DNA from: Burhinus oedicnemus
Lineage: Eukaryota; Chordata; Aves; Charadriiformes; Burhinidae
DNA: 64,000 bases
Reading direction: 5' to 3'
Assembly (NCBI GenBank): GCA_008921705.1
Contig: VFFE01007789.1
Location: 1,784,195 to 1,848,194, forward strand
Below the pieces are notes generated by a model, which saw only the letters and a program-made list of their open reading frames with translations, was not told the origin of the DNA and made no database searches. Shown one piece after another: positions 10,983 through 24,470 of the stretch. The translations under genes were made by a program, and so were the position numbers. Within the stretch, counting starts at the first letter, position 1. Every line of letters starts with the position of its first letter.

Positions 10983-13900
10983 AAGAGTTTTATACAATAT
11001 CATACAAAAGACTAATCTACAAGGTCAATCCGTATTGTACATGAAGCAATGAATAAAGCATTAGTTTGAACACCACAGATAAATGATGTGAAACAGAAAC
11101 AATTTAAGAAATGTTAAACTTCTAATAGTTCAGTTGTCAGTATTGCAGATGAAAAACAATATATTAACACAGTGATTATTTGGGGTTTTGTCATTAAAAT
11201 TTTACTATTAAAATAACACTTATCTGCAAGGTAATTCCTGTTTTTTAAAATTATTAGGGTCTTATACATTAAAATGTATTTGGTAAGTGGGGGAAGGGAT
11301 CGTCATTCTTGGTTAATTTTGGTTCAGGATGGAAGATTGCAGCTGTATCCTAATGCTGTTCATGATGAACATGCTTTTTACTGCTGCAGAAGAAATCTGA
11401 AAATAAAGAACTCAGTCATGTAGGAAAATGTCTTCTAGTTTGTTTAAAGATTTTTTTAAATGTTGCTTTTTGTACTACTTCAATGTAAAAATCTAGTTGC
11501 TTATTTTTTTTTCTGACATGTAACCTCCTTCAGTGAAGGTTAAAGTGGGAAGAAAGATGGTAAGAAGTGCAACTTCGTGGAGTTTCCAAAGTAATCACTA
11601 TTTCTTATTGGTAGTGTTCAAATTAAGTGAAGAATAATCAGATGAGTCATAGGGAATATCTGTTTTGAGACTCCTAGTTGTCTGTCTGTTTTAATAATAA
11701 AGTATTATCTGGCTCACGCAGACAATGAGTGTGAGGTATTGTCAGGTAAACATTCAGTGCCTGCCCCCCCTCCACGCCCTTGAGGGGAAATTTTCTCAGG
11801 CTGTATATAGATTTTATTTGGTGCTGTACATTTTACAGGAAAATGTAACATGTTTTAAGTTAGAAACATTGATATCCATTGTGGTGGACAGTCCATAGGC
11901 AGCATCACCAAGCAAGTAAGAGTTTATAGATTGTTTAATGCTTTATTCTTCCAAATGGAAGTCAAAATGGATTATGGAAAGCCTTTGGTTTAATATCAAC
12001 ATTTCATGGGTTCAATGCATGTAGATGATGTTTTACTCTGAGGGAACACAACGAAAAGTATGGGTGGAGTACTTAGTAAATTTTGAAAGATTCAAAGCTG
12101 CATGTTTTGCTCTGGGAAAAAAAAAGCCTTAGGAATTGATAGACTATAAATGTGGGAGAGCTAGATGCTGTAGCTGTGTTATTGAGCATTTGGTAACAAT
12201 GTCTAGAAGCAAAATAGAACTAAATATTGTTCAAATGAAATTTACACATGCAAAAGGTTTGTCTTAGACAAAGTCCACTCTGTGATGACTACAAAGAAAT
12301 CTATTGAGGCTTTCTAGACTGGTATTGATAGCAAATTTGAACACACCAAAAGGATTAGCTGTATGTCTTGTTGAATAATCTGATCAGGTTTGAAAGTATG
12401 TGTGATCAGTAGCTGAAACACATTTGCTGAGCCACAGGTACGGGAATGGTGGTGGTAGGTGACAAAATTAGAGCTGTGGACCATTATTCACACTGATTAT
12501 ATTAAAAAAGCACCGCAATTTGGTAATAACCCCGTTACACAGCAATGCCAAAACGTCTTTGCTTCTTGTGGTTTTTCTTGCTTCCCTGAAATTGCTGTAC
12601 TAGAAGGTGTTCTAATCAAAGCAGGTGCAATTCCTTTTGTACTAAATGTTATACTGCTTGACAGGAAAAAGGTTTAGGGGCATGAACTTGTGAAGTGGGG
12701 ATGTATATTGCTGCTAATATTCAATGTTGCCATATCCTAATTCAGGGGGAAAAAGATGTCAAATAATAAATGCTTAGTAAAGAGGCAGACTCATTTGTTC
12801 ATGATTAAAAGGTGGCATGGTTTAGCTACAGAATAGCATTGGGAAAACAGGTCAGCTGGGGTAGACAAACAGAAAACTGAACACATGAATGGTGGCAGAC
12901 TTTGAAAGTGGAGTTCTGTCATGGTCAATGGAGGTTGTGTCTGTGTATTTCCAATAAAAACTTGATAGTAAGCCTGTGAAGTGCTGTCACCTGGCAATGG
13001 ATCTGTCTTGGGGAGGGAGGGAAGTAGTTGCAAGCTGGAAAGCTTTGTCCTTGTTTAAGCAGAATTACCAACTCAGCTGGCCTGGAAAAGTAGGTAGTCT
13101 TGTCAGTGGTGGTTAGTCCTCTTTCCAGAAAGGAAGCAGAATATACAGCTGAGCCCTAAGCTTTGTTTCATGGTCTCAAATTTTGTGTTTGTTGAGACTG
13201 GTTTTTATGTTTGGTTGAATCAAGAGGTACTTTCAAGTAGTACTCGCTGGAGAGAGATGGAGTTTACTGTCATGTGAATGCTGAGTGACACATCAGCACT
13301 GCAGGAACCACTGATCAGTCCTTTTATGTGCAATAAAGTCTGTAATGGCTAGTATGAAGTCTGTATAATAGCTCAGGCATGCAGGGCAGTGGGGTCACCC
13401 TCAGGAGCTGAGCCTCCAGTAGGTAACTCCAGTTTGGTCACTGGGACTGGAGGAGTGTCTACAGCTGAGGAAGCGACTTGGTGCAGACAGATGGGGAGCA
13501 GGGGCTTGACTTCTGTTACAGAGGAAGAAGGGTAACTGCTGGTTACTGAAGGTAAGATGCTATGTAAGTGAAGGTGGCTGGGTAAAAGCCCAAATTCTGA
13601 ATGGTCTTTCAGCCAAGACCCTTGTTGTGTGGACGGGGGGCCAAAAAATTAAGCCGAGAAAAAATACAGCTTGGAAGGTGATAACAGTTTTTGGACATCG
13701 AGCTACAGGAACAGCAGGGACAGTGTATACAAGCTGTTAGAGAGATTAGCTCTATGTTGATGTTATGTTGAGCTTTTAAAACAAAGCTACTTAATGCTTT
13801 TTTTGCTTCAACTGAAATCAGAGGAAAGACCTTTGGAGCAGGGTCTGTGTGGCTCACAGGCATTCGTTGAACTTTCAGCTTGAAGTTTACTCACAACAAA

Positions 13901-16078
13901 ATGTTAAGTGTAGTGTTAACTACTGTAACCTGTGCTAGCTGGCAACAAAGGTGGAATGCTTTTAAGAAAGCTAAGGATTGTTATACAAAGTGAAAACTGA
14001 GACTTTCAAAGAAAACTAGTAATAATGTGTCTGAAATATTAATCACTGGATTTAATGTATCATGCTTCAAAATTATTTAAGTGAACTGCCTAATCAGTTT
14101 TGAAGAAATATATTCTTGTAGAACTGCAAATTAAGGGATGTCTTAATCTTCCAGTCAGATTATGAGTAAAGCAGATGAGCAAAAGTGTTCTTTTGAACTT
14201 TCTGATTAATTATTATGCTGCATGATAGATAAGAGGTTCATACAGGATGTAGACTCCTGCCAGTTCCAGGTTTGTGTAAGTGGAAACTCAATGACTCAAG
14301 AATTGAGTTTTAAGTGATATGTATTAAGTTCATTAACTTTCCCTGTGCAGACAAAAAACTGTAATGAGACGTATCCTTGTCTCCAAATCCAAGGCTGCAA
14401 GCCTAGAAAGTATTTATGTCTGTACTCTACACAAATGTACCAATAATATGGTTTGTGAGCTGTTAATGCAGAAATGAGATGTAGCATCTTACTGGACAAA
14501 TGGCCCCATTTCACTTGTGTTAGGACCTGTATGGGATCATGCCACTGAAATGTTGAGTGTGTGGGACTGCGGTATGCAAACATTTAGACCCACCCTGTAC
14601 TCCTACAGGCTACGTTAGCTTCATAAAGGATCTTAGTGAATTTGGGCCTTGAGGGGTCTTCAAGTGTTTCATAAATGGTGTAATTCTACTGAAGAGAGTA
14701 CAGATAAGAATTGGTTGTCATCTGTCTTTTAGAAGTAAGTTTGTACTTTATTAGACTTTTCCAGATGGGGACATAGAACCAAGAATAGGGAAAACATGAA
14801 ATGTGGCTCTTAAAACAGATAAGCCAGCTCCAAAGTTAGGTAAGTCTGTTAACAGGCTCTGTTATTCTGAGAAACTAATCAAATAATGTAAAAGCTAACA
14901 GCAAGGTGTCCTTCTGTTGTATATGTACATTTTAAGCTTCAGGGTAAGACTGTCTTCCACAGGTTATCTTCAGAAGCCAATTTATACTGAAATTGATTCC
15001 ACCTCTTCCAAAGTAATTCAGCACAATTTCTTTCTCCATGCATTTTATGCAAGAGAGCAATGGGATATAAACTAGACAAGTGTTCTTGTTACTTCTATAG
15101 ACTTTTTTTTTCCCCCCTCCTTATACCTGTTGCTTTGTCCTTGGAAGTTAGGAATTGGTTCTACATAGCAAAGTAAAATAAATCCTAAAGATAATATATA
15201 TTTTTATACGGATTGCTACAGTGTTTGTACGTTCAGATGCATTGGCAAGATTTTACGTGCTTGATTATCCTAACCTTATTGTTGGGTTAAATTTCTAAAA
15301 CATTGTTTCTTTGTTTTCAATGTTAAAACCTTTCTTTCACGTTAGACTTGAATTAGGAAACAGAGCAATCTGATTTTGTCTGTTCCTTACCTCTAGGTTT
15401 GCTGGATAGGACAGTTCTGATCAGATGTTTAGTATCAGCAACATCATAGCATTTAGTCTGGTGTGGTAGTAAAGCTTTCTGAAATTATTAAAAAAAATCT
15501 CATGGTGTAACTGTTAAGAGAGTTCTGTAGCTGATCGGTTTTCTCGCCTGCTCACTGATGAATTACACTTCTAGAGCTTGTACATCAAGAGTTAAGAACT
15601 ATGGGAACTTCAGTATAGGACTAGGCATCAACAATCTGTGTCTCTCTCTCTTCGCCCCCCAAGGGAAGGGGGAGGGAAACTTTCAGGCATTCAGGTTTTC
15701 TCTCTGTAGCAGACTTGGCACATCGTTTATTTGCACTCAGTTGATGTTTGAAAGGTTTCCTTTGCAGAATGTGTCTGGAAGCTTTTCTTCCCTTCAAAGC
15801 TTAGACTTTGTAAATGCTAATGATTCTTATGTGAGAGAAGGGATTGGTATATATCTTGTCCCTTCTCCTTCCTGATCTGCCAGTGAGAAAGTTAGCAGCT
15901 TAATGTTCTTTAAGTTTTCTTCCTGAAGATTTGCTTGATAAGGATTTTACCATTTAAACTTGTTTGGTTAGCTGCAATAAGCTCAGCTGCTCATATTTTT
16001 GGTGGGTTTTTTCCCTTTCCTGGAGCAGCCACAAAGAATACAAGCTGTGTACTGTGGAAAAAGTACACTTTTTTCCTC

Positions 16079-16124
16079 AAAAATAAAAAAAAAAACCAAA
16101 CCCACACCAAAACCCAGACCAAAT
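16079..16124. repeat. A-rich low-complexity tract with CC/CCC interruptions
   Basis: A run of A with periodic CC and CCC (AAACC-like units), of the same type as the tracts near 8074, 24424 and 33782. No recognisable retrocopy is attached. Confidence 0.8.
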
Positions 16125-19100
16125 CTACCTTATAATGTGATTAGAGAAACTCCATTCTTAGCTCATTTACTGCACTGATTGACACGAATGCTTCACAAAA
16201 CTTATGCATGGTCAAGACTAACACTATGAATTTAGTGTTCTGAAGTGTGAAAAAGAACCAAAGGTCTGCAAAGATCCTGAAAATTCAGGAAAGAATAGTA
16301 GAGTTCAAACAATTCCTGCTTTTTGAATTAAATGCATTTGAATAATACTCCATTTGAATGATACTTTTGGGAAGGCTATAAGCTATACAGCTGTAGCTGA
16401 TGGTTCACACTTAGAGTTCAAACTGTACTTTTGCTATACTAAAAATTTCATTTTATTTTATTCTTCACTAACTTGCAAAATTAAGAGCCTTTATTTAGTC
16501 TATTGCATGGGGTATTGGTTAAAAGCTCTACAGAGACAATGTGAATATTAGGAGAAGCATGATAAAATAGATTCAAAATATGTATTTCCTCAAAAGAAAC
16601 AAGCTGAAAATAGAAATTATTAAAAATGCTTTGAAGTTGATGCTTAATGATTTTTTTCTCAATGATATTAGAAACAATACTATACAAGATATGGATGAAT
16701 TTTAAAAGTAATGGGTGCAAAGTAACAAATTTCCAAGTAATGTATTTGGTTCAACAAATATTTGTGTTTGTAAGTGGCCTCCGATCAGTTCCACATTGCT
16801 AGGATGCCAGGTGAGCATCTGAGATGAGAATTTTTGAGCACTTCCAAAGAATTGCTTTAGCTGTGGGTTTGAGAAGATAAGGCTCAGTTACGGAGTTTGG
16901 AGAAGGGGATTTCAAACTTAGTATACTTCACCTTGTATTTTTTTAACATAAGACAAATTGATGGTGAAAAGTAGTATGTAGGAGAGTATAAAATTCTAGT
17001 TCAGCCCTTTGGAATCAGTATTTTAGTTCCTCAGGTTAAGAAGGGTGTGATGAGTGCCAACATTTAATGTGTTGGTAAATGAGGCAACAGTTTAAGCTAT
17101 GCATTGTTCTTCCCTTTTTACAGGGTTTGAGAAAATAAAACAAGGTTCCCTATTAGTGTATTCCCCATAGAAATGAAGAATGCATAGTAAATGGTGAAGC
17201 TAGAGGTTTAGTTAAACTTAATGAGATCTGAACTCAGCTCAATTTGTTTGATTTCAGATTTCTTCAAACTGATTTACAAAGTAATGAGATGGGGTGTATT
17301 AGGATTTTGTTTTGCTGGATTGGTATTTCATTGCACAGTTAAAGTACAAAAGTATCATGCAGAGCCTTCTGTTACCCATTCCATGCTTGAATCCAACACT
17401 TGAAATGTAGTAAGTAATTCACTGTAAAATGAGAGGGTGTTTTTATGATCCAGTGCAAACATCTAGTAGAATAATTTCAATTCTGCCTTTGCGTTTCTGT
17501 GTTTCTGTAAAAGCTTTGATGTTTTGGACAACCAGTCCTGCCAGCAGTGTGGTTTGCTACTATATTCATGAAAATCAAGTGAAGGGCTGTTATAGAATCT
17601 CTGGCGGTAACTTTTGTAAAAGTAGAAGCAGCAATGGATGAGCACTCAAAGCAAGTATTACCATTAGACCTGGAGTATCGGGCCCTTGCTTCAGAGTCCT
17701 GAGAATATTTTTTTCCATTCTTAATTCTTTATGTAAGTGCGTATCTCAAGAATAGATATATATTTGAAAACATAGTTTGTGTGGGGAGGCGCTGATGTGG
17801 GGGGTTGCTTTGTTTTTAATTCCCTGGTGGTAAATGGAAGAACAGTGGTGTTTCAGTCTTCTGCTGTTTTCTGAGATGGATTGTCTGACCTGGAAAAATA
17901 TCTGTCTGAACATCTGATGTCACTTGCTCAATCTCCTACTTTTGTGTTTGCACTCTTTCCTCTGGACAGCTGTCACTTTTCTTTTGGACTGTAGGAATTG
18001 CATACCTGTATGTAGTGCATGTTGAAGAATACTACCTTTGGAAGTAGTAATTGTCTTAGCAGTATGAAAGACCCCTTTGCTTATGGTAGACTTTGCTACA
18101 GAGCTTATCTTCAGATGTTAGCTACAATACACCTGTGGATTGAAGTTTTCCATGTTAATGTTTGAGAGGAATTTTACTAATAAATTGTCTGTCTTCCAAG
18201 TCTTCCTCTTGATTCAGTATGTGTCATTAAGCCTTACAAAGAAATATGACATTTTTTCCTTGAGGAATTATTTGATGGGCATAATTAAATCTCCTCTTAT
18301 AGCAGCATTTTGTTGCAAGGTACCTCTTCTTTTGTGGAAAGTAATCCTCAGGATCAAACAAAGTCTAGTAAGTCTGTGTCACTACTTCAGGAAAAAATAA
18401 AGTATTTGCAGAACTCGCGGACTAATTGAGTAGTGTGTATCACTTCTAGTAGAGGAGGATCACAAAATGGAGACACTTGAGAGAATATTTGTAAAAAGTG
18501 TATGTCAGTCAGATGACACTAATACTTGGGTCGCAGCTTCTGCATTTGCCAGTAAGATGTCTTCCTTGATGTCAAAAGCCCATCATTCTTTAGTGATGAA
18601 CATAAATGCTTCAAGCAATTATCATGAACTGTTAGAGAGTTTAATAAGACTTATCAGACAGATCTGGGGAAATAAGTGTCTCCTATCCTTTCAACATTGC
18701 CCTTCTCAGGTTGGTTTGAATAATTTCATTGCTGTGCTTGTCACAGGGTTTAATATCTTTCTTGGACTTATTTCTAAATTCGTACGGGATTATGAAACTG
18801 ATAAAATTAGGAAAAACAAATTCAATCTGGGGAACAGAGCCTGATGAGCAACAACAGTCTTACTATTGAGTGAAATTACCTTTTATCTGCTTAATTTATG
18901 TTTTAGTTCTTTATAATTCAACAAGTGAAGGAACATTCCTGTGATGTCAATGACAATGGGAATTCTTCTGTAATATATGTGATATCTTGAACTTTTTTAA
19001 AGGCACTACTTCTAAAAGACTTTGAATTAATTTGCTATTGCCAAAATTAAGAGAACAGTTTTTAAACATAAAACTTGAAGCTCTTCATCAGTAGCTTTTT

Positions 19101-22100
19101 AATGTTACATATCCATCAGTTTTTATAATGAAGTCTTACTATTGGGTGGCTTCCTGACTAAAGGAATTTGGGTTTGAATTCAGTCTAGATTAAGTAAACT
19201 ATTTAGCTACTGAAGAAAGACTCATTACAGTCTGAATCAAGGCTTGGACTGCCTTGTTATTTCAAGGTATGTTTTAGAAATCTCCTAGGCTACTTTAAAA
19301 GGAATAATAATCCTTGTTTGGAAATGACCTAATTCTTGTATTAATTTCAACAAGTAGATAAGTTTCTCTGTTCCTGTTGCCTGGCCGTACAGAGAGTTTA
19401 ATGTTCCTCTCTTCCTCCTTTTCTAGAATTAGCTGTTTGAAAACAGAACATGAAAGCATTATGTGAAGGAAACAGTATATTAGATTCTTTAAGTGTTTGT
19501 AATATAAGTAATACAGATGCTATGCAAATTTAGCTTGTAGTGTACTGTTGTATAATAATAACAACTTAAATTCACTTGATGTGCAAAAGAGTAAACCTTG
19601 TAAGATTAAAGAAAAATAATTGCAATATTGTGCTTTCTCTCAGTCCAAAACTCATTTTATGGCAATGTTCTGGAGGCTTACCTTAAAGATCACACATTGC
19701 AAGATTAGTTATTTAGATACTACATAGAAAATTATTATTTAAGACTTAGGGCTCTGCAGTAAAATATTTCAGCTTTCTTATCAATCAGTCAAAACTTCAA
19801 TTGTGGCTTATAGCTGCTTGAATAATTTGTTCTTATTAAAATGAACATGAAGTAGAAAAGAAGGGCTCTAGGAAGAAAATAGTCATGATTTTACATTAAT
19901 ATGTTGAATGAAAATTACTTGCCAGCTTTCAGGGTAGAAACCAGAGGGTCTGAAACTGCTTTCCAGTATAAATATCTCTTGTAAATACAACTAAAATATT
20001 TCTGTTAGGATTAAACATATGGTCATCCTGCTGAAAACTCGAATACAGTTATGGTATCTAGAATTATGAGTAGAAATATTTATACAATGTGTATAGGAAA
20101 ATGTATTAACTTTTTGAGAGCTGGTGATGCACATCTGTGATGGTGGCCCACATTTATGATATGTAACATATGCTCTAGTCACTATCTGTTAGTTGATGAG
20201 GATGGAGGGATGCAGTCTACTGGCTTGAGTTGGGTACAGAGCACAGGTGAGGTAACAATTGGAACCATTTTTCAAAAGAGAAATAGAAAGGTTACTTCTT
20301 TGCCTCCTTCTCCGCCAGTTGCATTGTTCAACAGATGGAATAACTTCCTTAAGTCAAAAAAAATGCCAAAGCAACCCCCTTGTCTTAGGTGGTAATTCAT
20401 TATTCCTATCTTTAAATACACTCTATAAAACAAATTTCTGTTTGGACTTCCTAAAAGCTGTAATATCTTAACAGTAGCTACATGTGCAGTACCTTTACTA
20501 CTTTGGCAATAAGATATAGTATAGAAATAAACCTGCTTCTGCTGCTGGGGTAGAGCAGGAAGGCTGCTTGCTTATTTCTTGAACTATCTTAATTCTGGAG
20601 AAACTTGGACACTGTTTGCTGTCTTTGTTCTAGCCCCTGACTTGATCCACAACAGAGAGCTAGGTGCCTAATGGTTTAGTATGTCACATTACATACTCAG
20701 TCTTTAGCTTCTGTTGTTGTATCAAAAACCTTAGCTTGATTTTTGGTAGAGAGGAATAGTTGAAAACTTGGGCAGAATCTGGTGTTTTATATAGGAAATG
20801 CATTGTCCCTTAAACTCTCTAGCTTTCTTCTAAAAAATTAATAAACTGCAAATAAGCCTTTACTTTTTCTAGATTGGTTCTGATTATAAGTTAAGTACTG
20901 CTTATTTTGAGCTTGATCCTTCCCAAGTTATCATAACTGACTTTGAATGCATCATGGTGTATATAGAGTAGTCTCTGCAAAGTAACTTCTGTTTAATTGT
21001 AGATTCTTTGCGATCAGGATTTTGTTTGTTTATATTTTCTTATGGAATGAGAAAGGCAGTGAATTGGATCCCTCCGTTTCCTGTTTTGGTTGGCATCACG
21101 CCACTGTCCAAAAAGAATATGCTTATCACTTAATCATATGTTTCATAAACTTGTCAATTTAGTGATACTGCAAAAAAACTTAAATAGTGCATGTAAATGC
21201 CCCTTAAATATAGAAGAAACACTTTCTAATAATTTAAAAATGTAATTCATGTACCTGTATTGGACAAGCATGCTAACTTTTCTAATAATTTTTGTCTATT
21301 ATGGAATCATGTTTTTAACAAAACACTGTATCATCTCAACCTGGCTGGAGATCAGAAGTAACTTTCTAATCAAGAATTCTCGGAAGAAGTAATTCAAACA
21401 GTTATTAAATCTGTTATCTATGGCAGGTCTCCAGACTGGGTGGTTTCCACTAGTTTCGTGAAATACTTAATCAGTAGCTCAACTTTTGACCCATCCTTGC
21501 AGTTCAGTAGACTAAAAACAACTCAGTCTGATATTCCTATTGAAATCACAAGCTTCTGCTGAAAAGATGGTGATTGTTTTCTTTATACAACAGAAAAAAT
21601 ATTTTTTGTGTTGGAGAGCCTGTAAGTTCAACTTCTGTTTTGTCAGAAATATATAGTTGTGATACAGGCCAGACTTTCTGAATGACAATGGAGTGACCAG
21701 CACTCTAGAAGCCTCTCTTAATGTTTTATCTGTCAAACTCTGAAATGCCAGCTGTCCTGATGAACAGCCCATTTTAGAACAACATTGTGTTCTCCTTATT
21801 GACAGGTCCAAACTAACTGTGTGAAAGAGGGAATTTCCAGATCTCTAAACTTTGCCATAGGTTTATGAAAATCAAGAGTTATAACTGTATTGCTGCCCTA
21901 ACAAACATATTGTAGGGCATAGCTTGGACAACCTCAGTTTATAACCTTAAATATAGTCTTTACAGATGACTCATTTTGCTTAAAAACTGTATTCTTGCCT
22001 CAACGTCTTTAACTTACAACTGTGTAAAAAGAAAGTAATTGCTTAGTGGAGTGTACCACTGAAATATTGCCTGGAAAACAACTTTTTTAGTACCTAAATT

Positions 22101-24078
22101 GCTTGGGAGAAATTAAGGTTTTTTTTCCTTTAAATATTCTTTGATAATCTCGTAACATTAGGGTCAGAAACAAAACAAGTATGATAATATCATAGTTATA
22201 TCACTAACATCAAAGTGAACTTAAACCTCATGAACTGTTGTACTGTAAATGGTAAACAGCTGATTAATGACACTTAGGGCTAATCAGCCTGGAGCTAGAC
22301 AGCATATTCAATTTTTCCTAGCATTTGAGGAAATTGTGATGTAACTAATAGCCAATACATCTGTTGCTTCATGTTGTAAAATAAATGAGTATGAAGTGAA
22401 ACAGTTCACTTTTCCAGAATAATATTTGAAGTTATGCTGTGCACATAGACAGTCTATACTCAAAGTGCTGTTACAGCAGTCTTTCCATGACTTTTTTTCC
22501 TGTTTAGACACTTCAAAATTGGTTTAAGGCAAGCTCTTTGGAAATGAAATTACTCTTACTTTCTTCCCTCTGTATTTATATATACTGTGTATCATGCTGT
22601 CTTGCTGACAGTTATTATCAAGCACCATGATTTTAAATATCATGAATCATCAAAATGTAACTTTCTAATTTGAATTATAATTTCAGTTGTGATTTATTAT
22701 GATGGTAGTCCACTTCTCAGGCAAGCATTTGTTGGTTATATTTATTCATGAGAGGAGTATAAACAGTAAAGGCTGCCCTGTTTGTAGCAGTAATGCACTA
22801 TTTGTCATGCAACAGCTCTGCTTTAAACAACTCAACACCTGCCTTCCTAGAGTACTTGCTAGAGTAATTATAAATTGAGGATAAAAATTTGAAAAAAAAA
22901 TTTTGACGGGTTGGCTTTACTGTTTATTTAGTGTTAATATGGTATTTCTGCATTTTGGTTGATCTTGGTGCATATAGGTACTTGCTACTAGAAGCAAACT
23001 TAGGAAAAGCACTCTTATTAAACCCTCTTTGACATGATTTTCAATACTTATAAGAAAGAACAAGCAATCTAGGGTTTTACCATTTGTTTTCAGTTGAGGT
23101 ATGCTTTGAGGACACCAGTTTGTGTTTACAAAGGAAGCTTTTTATTGTGTATCTCAAAGACCAAGTTTATTTTAATCTGCCCTTGACAAATCAATGTTTA
23201 TTTTTAAAGGAAAGATTCTTGCAGGAAGTTAGTGGCTCTACAAATAATGATTCTGGAAACAAATGAAACCTCATTAGATTTGAGGCATTACTGGATTTTT
23301 ACAGACTAAAAGAGGAGGGGGAAAAAAGTTCTAGTAAACATAACCTTTCTTTGGCTTTGAAATAGGCTAAATAATCATCTAGCATTACCTGTGCAACTCA
23401 AAAACCCTGTTCAGTCATTTCTATGTTACATTTAAAATATAGCCTAATGTTAGGTGTTTCAAAAACTAGATTAATCATCATCACCTCAATTTTTTCCAAA
23501 AATTTTGAAGTCCCAAACCTTAGTTCATCACTCAATAATACAAACTTAAGGATTTAATAAACCTTCTAACTTGGTGCCTTGGCCCTCTAGTGATTGGAAA
23601 AGGATCTTTGGTTATGCCTAATTAGCATTTCACTTGATACATGCAAAGCTTGAAATTAAAAATTTCAGGAAAAATTTTCCAGTAAAATCATGGTATCTTT
23701 AGCTGGATTTAGGAACATATTCTTTCTACAGCTTTGAGATATATATAGATGCAATTTCTTCTATATGTTGTATATACTTATTTGTGTCTTATAGACATTA
23801 TATAGATAATTCAGTACTTTAAGGCACATAAAAGTAACACAGTGGAAATGAAAACTCTGTACCTGATACTGTTTCCAGTACTTCAAGGTGAATTAGGATT
23901 TCTTAATGGTGTCCTAGAAGTTAGGTCACTGTCTACGTTTTTTCTGTGCATAGTGATGCTAAAACATAAAGTATACATTTGTAATCCTGAGGTATAGTAT
24001 ATACATTAAACAGATGTATGTTCAATAGAAACAGTTTTGGAAGAAATGCAAGGAATATTACTGGTCTTTCTAAATCTG

Positions 24079-24127
24079 TTTGTTTGGTTTTTTGTTTTTT
24101 TTTGGGTTTTTTGGTTTGTTTTTTTTA
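24079..24127. repeat. T/G-rich low-complexity tract
   Basis: Runs of T broken by G, GG and GGG. This is the complement of the A/C-rich tracts seen elsewhere in the window. It lies about 300 bp before the oppositely oriented A/C-rich tract at 24424, so the two could pair imperfectly as an inverted repeat. Confidence 0.8.
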
Positions 24128-24423
24128 ATAGCATTCTTTTTGGACAGCAGTGAGTTTTTCAAGTTATATGTTCAAAGTCTTGTATGCAAGTCTCTGCCTT
24201 TGGGGTAATGAGCAAGGCATGTCTAATTTCTACCAATTTGGTCTCTGGACCATGTCCTGGGGGGCTGAAATACTCAGATGAAAATGCTGATTTTAATCAG
24301 CCTGTCCATTGCCTGATGTTGCAATTACAGCGAAAGTCTTGGGCTTAGCACCATTACTCCTGTCAGACTTCATCTGTATTATTTTTGTAAGCTAGCCAAC
24401 CACTTCTAATTCTGCTCACTCTT

Positions 24424-24470
24424 TAAAAATAAAAAACAAAACCAAAAAACAACCCCCCCAAATACAAACC
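24424..24470. repeat. A/C-rich low-complexity tract
   Basis: Runs of A with CC interruptions, followed by a run of seven C. It has the opposite orientation to the T/G-rich tract at 24079-24127. Confidence 0.8.

Noticed and set aside
12791..13033. Minus-strand frame with an acceptor-like pyrimidine tract before GDSTSQAYYQVFIGNTQ
   Set aside because: No matching donor and no recognised protein.
13609..13863. Minus-strand frame after a good acceptor-like tract (CCTCTGATTTCAG)
   Set aside because: The following segment (VEAKKALSSFVLKAQHNINI) looks protein-like, but no good donor site follows.
15558..15875. 105-codon plus-strand frame
   Set aside because: No motif, no splice borders of note, composition typical of a chance frame.
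18467..18844. 125-codon open frame on the plus strand (METLERIFVKSVCQSDD...)
   Set aside because: No family motif recognised. About one open run of this length is expected by chance in 64 kb of AT-rich DNA over six frames. No convincing splice pair encloses it.
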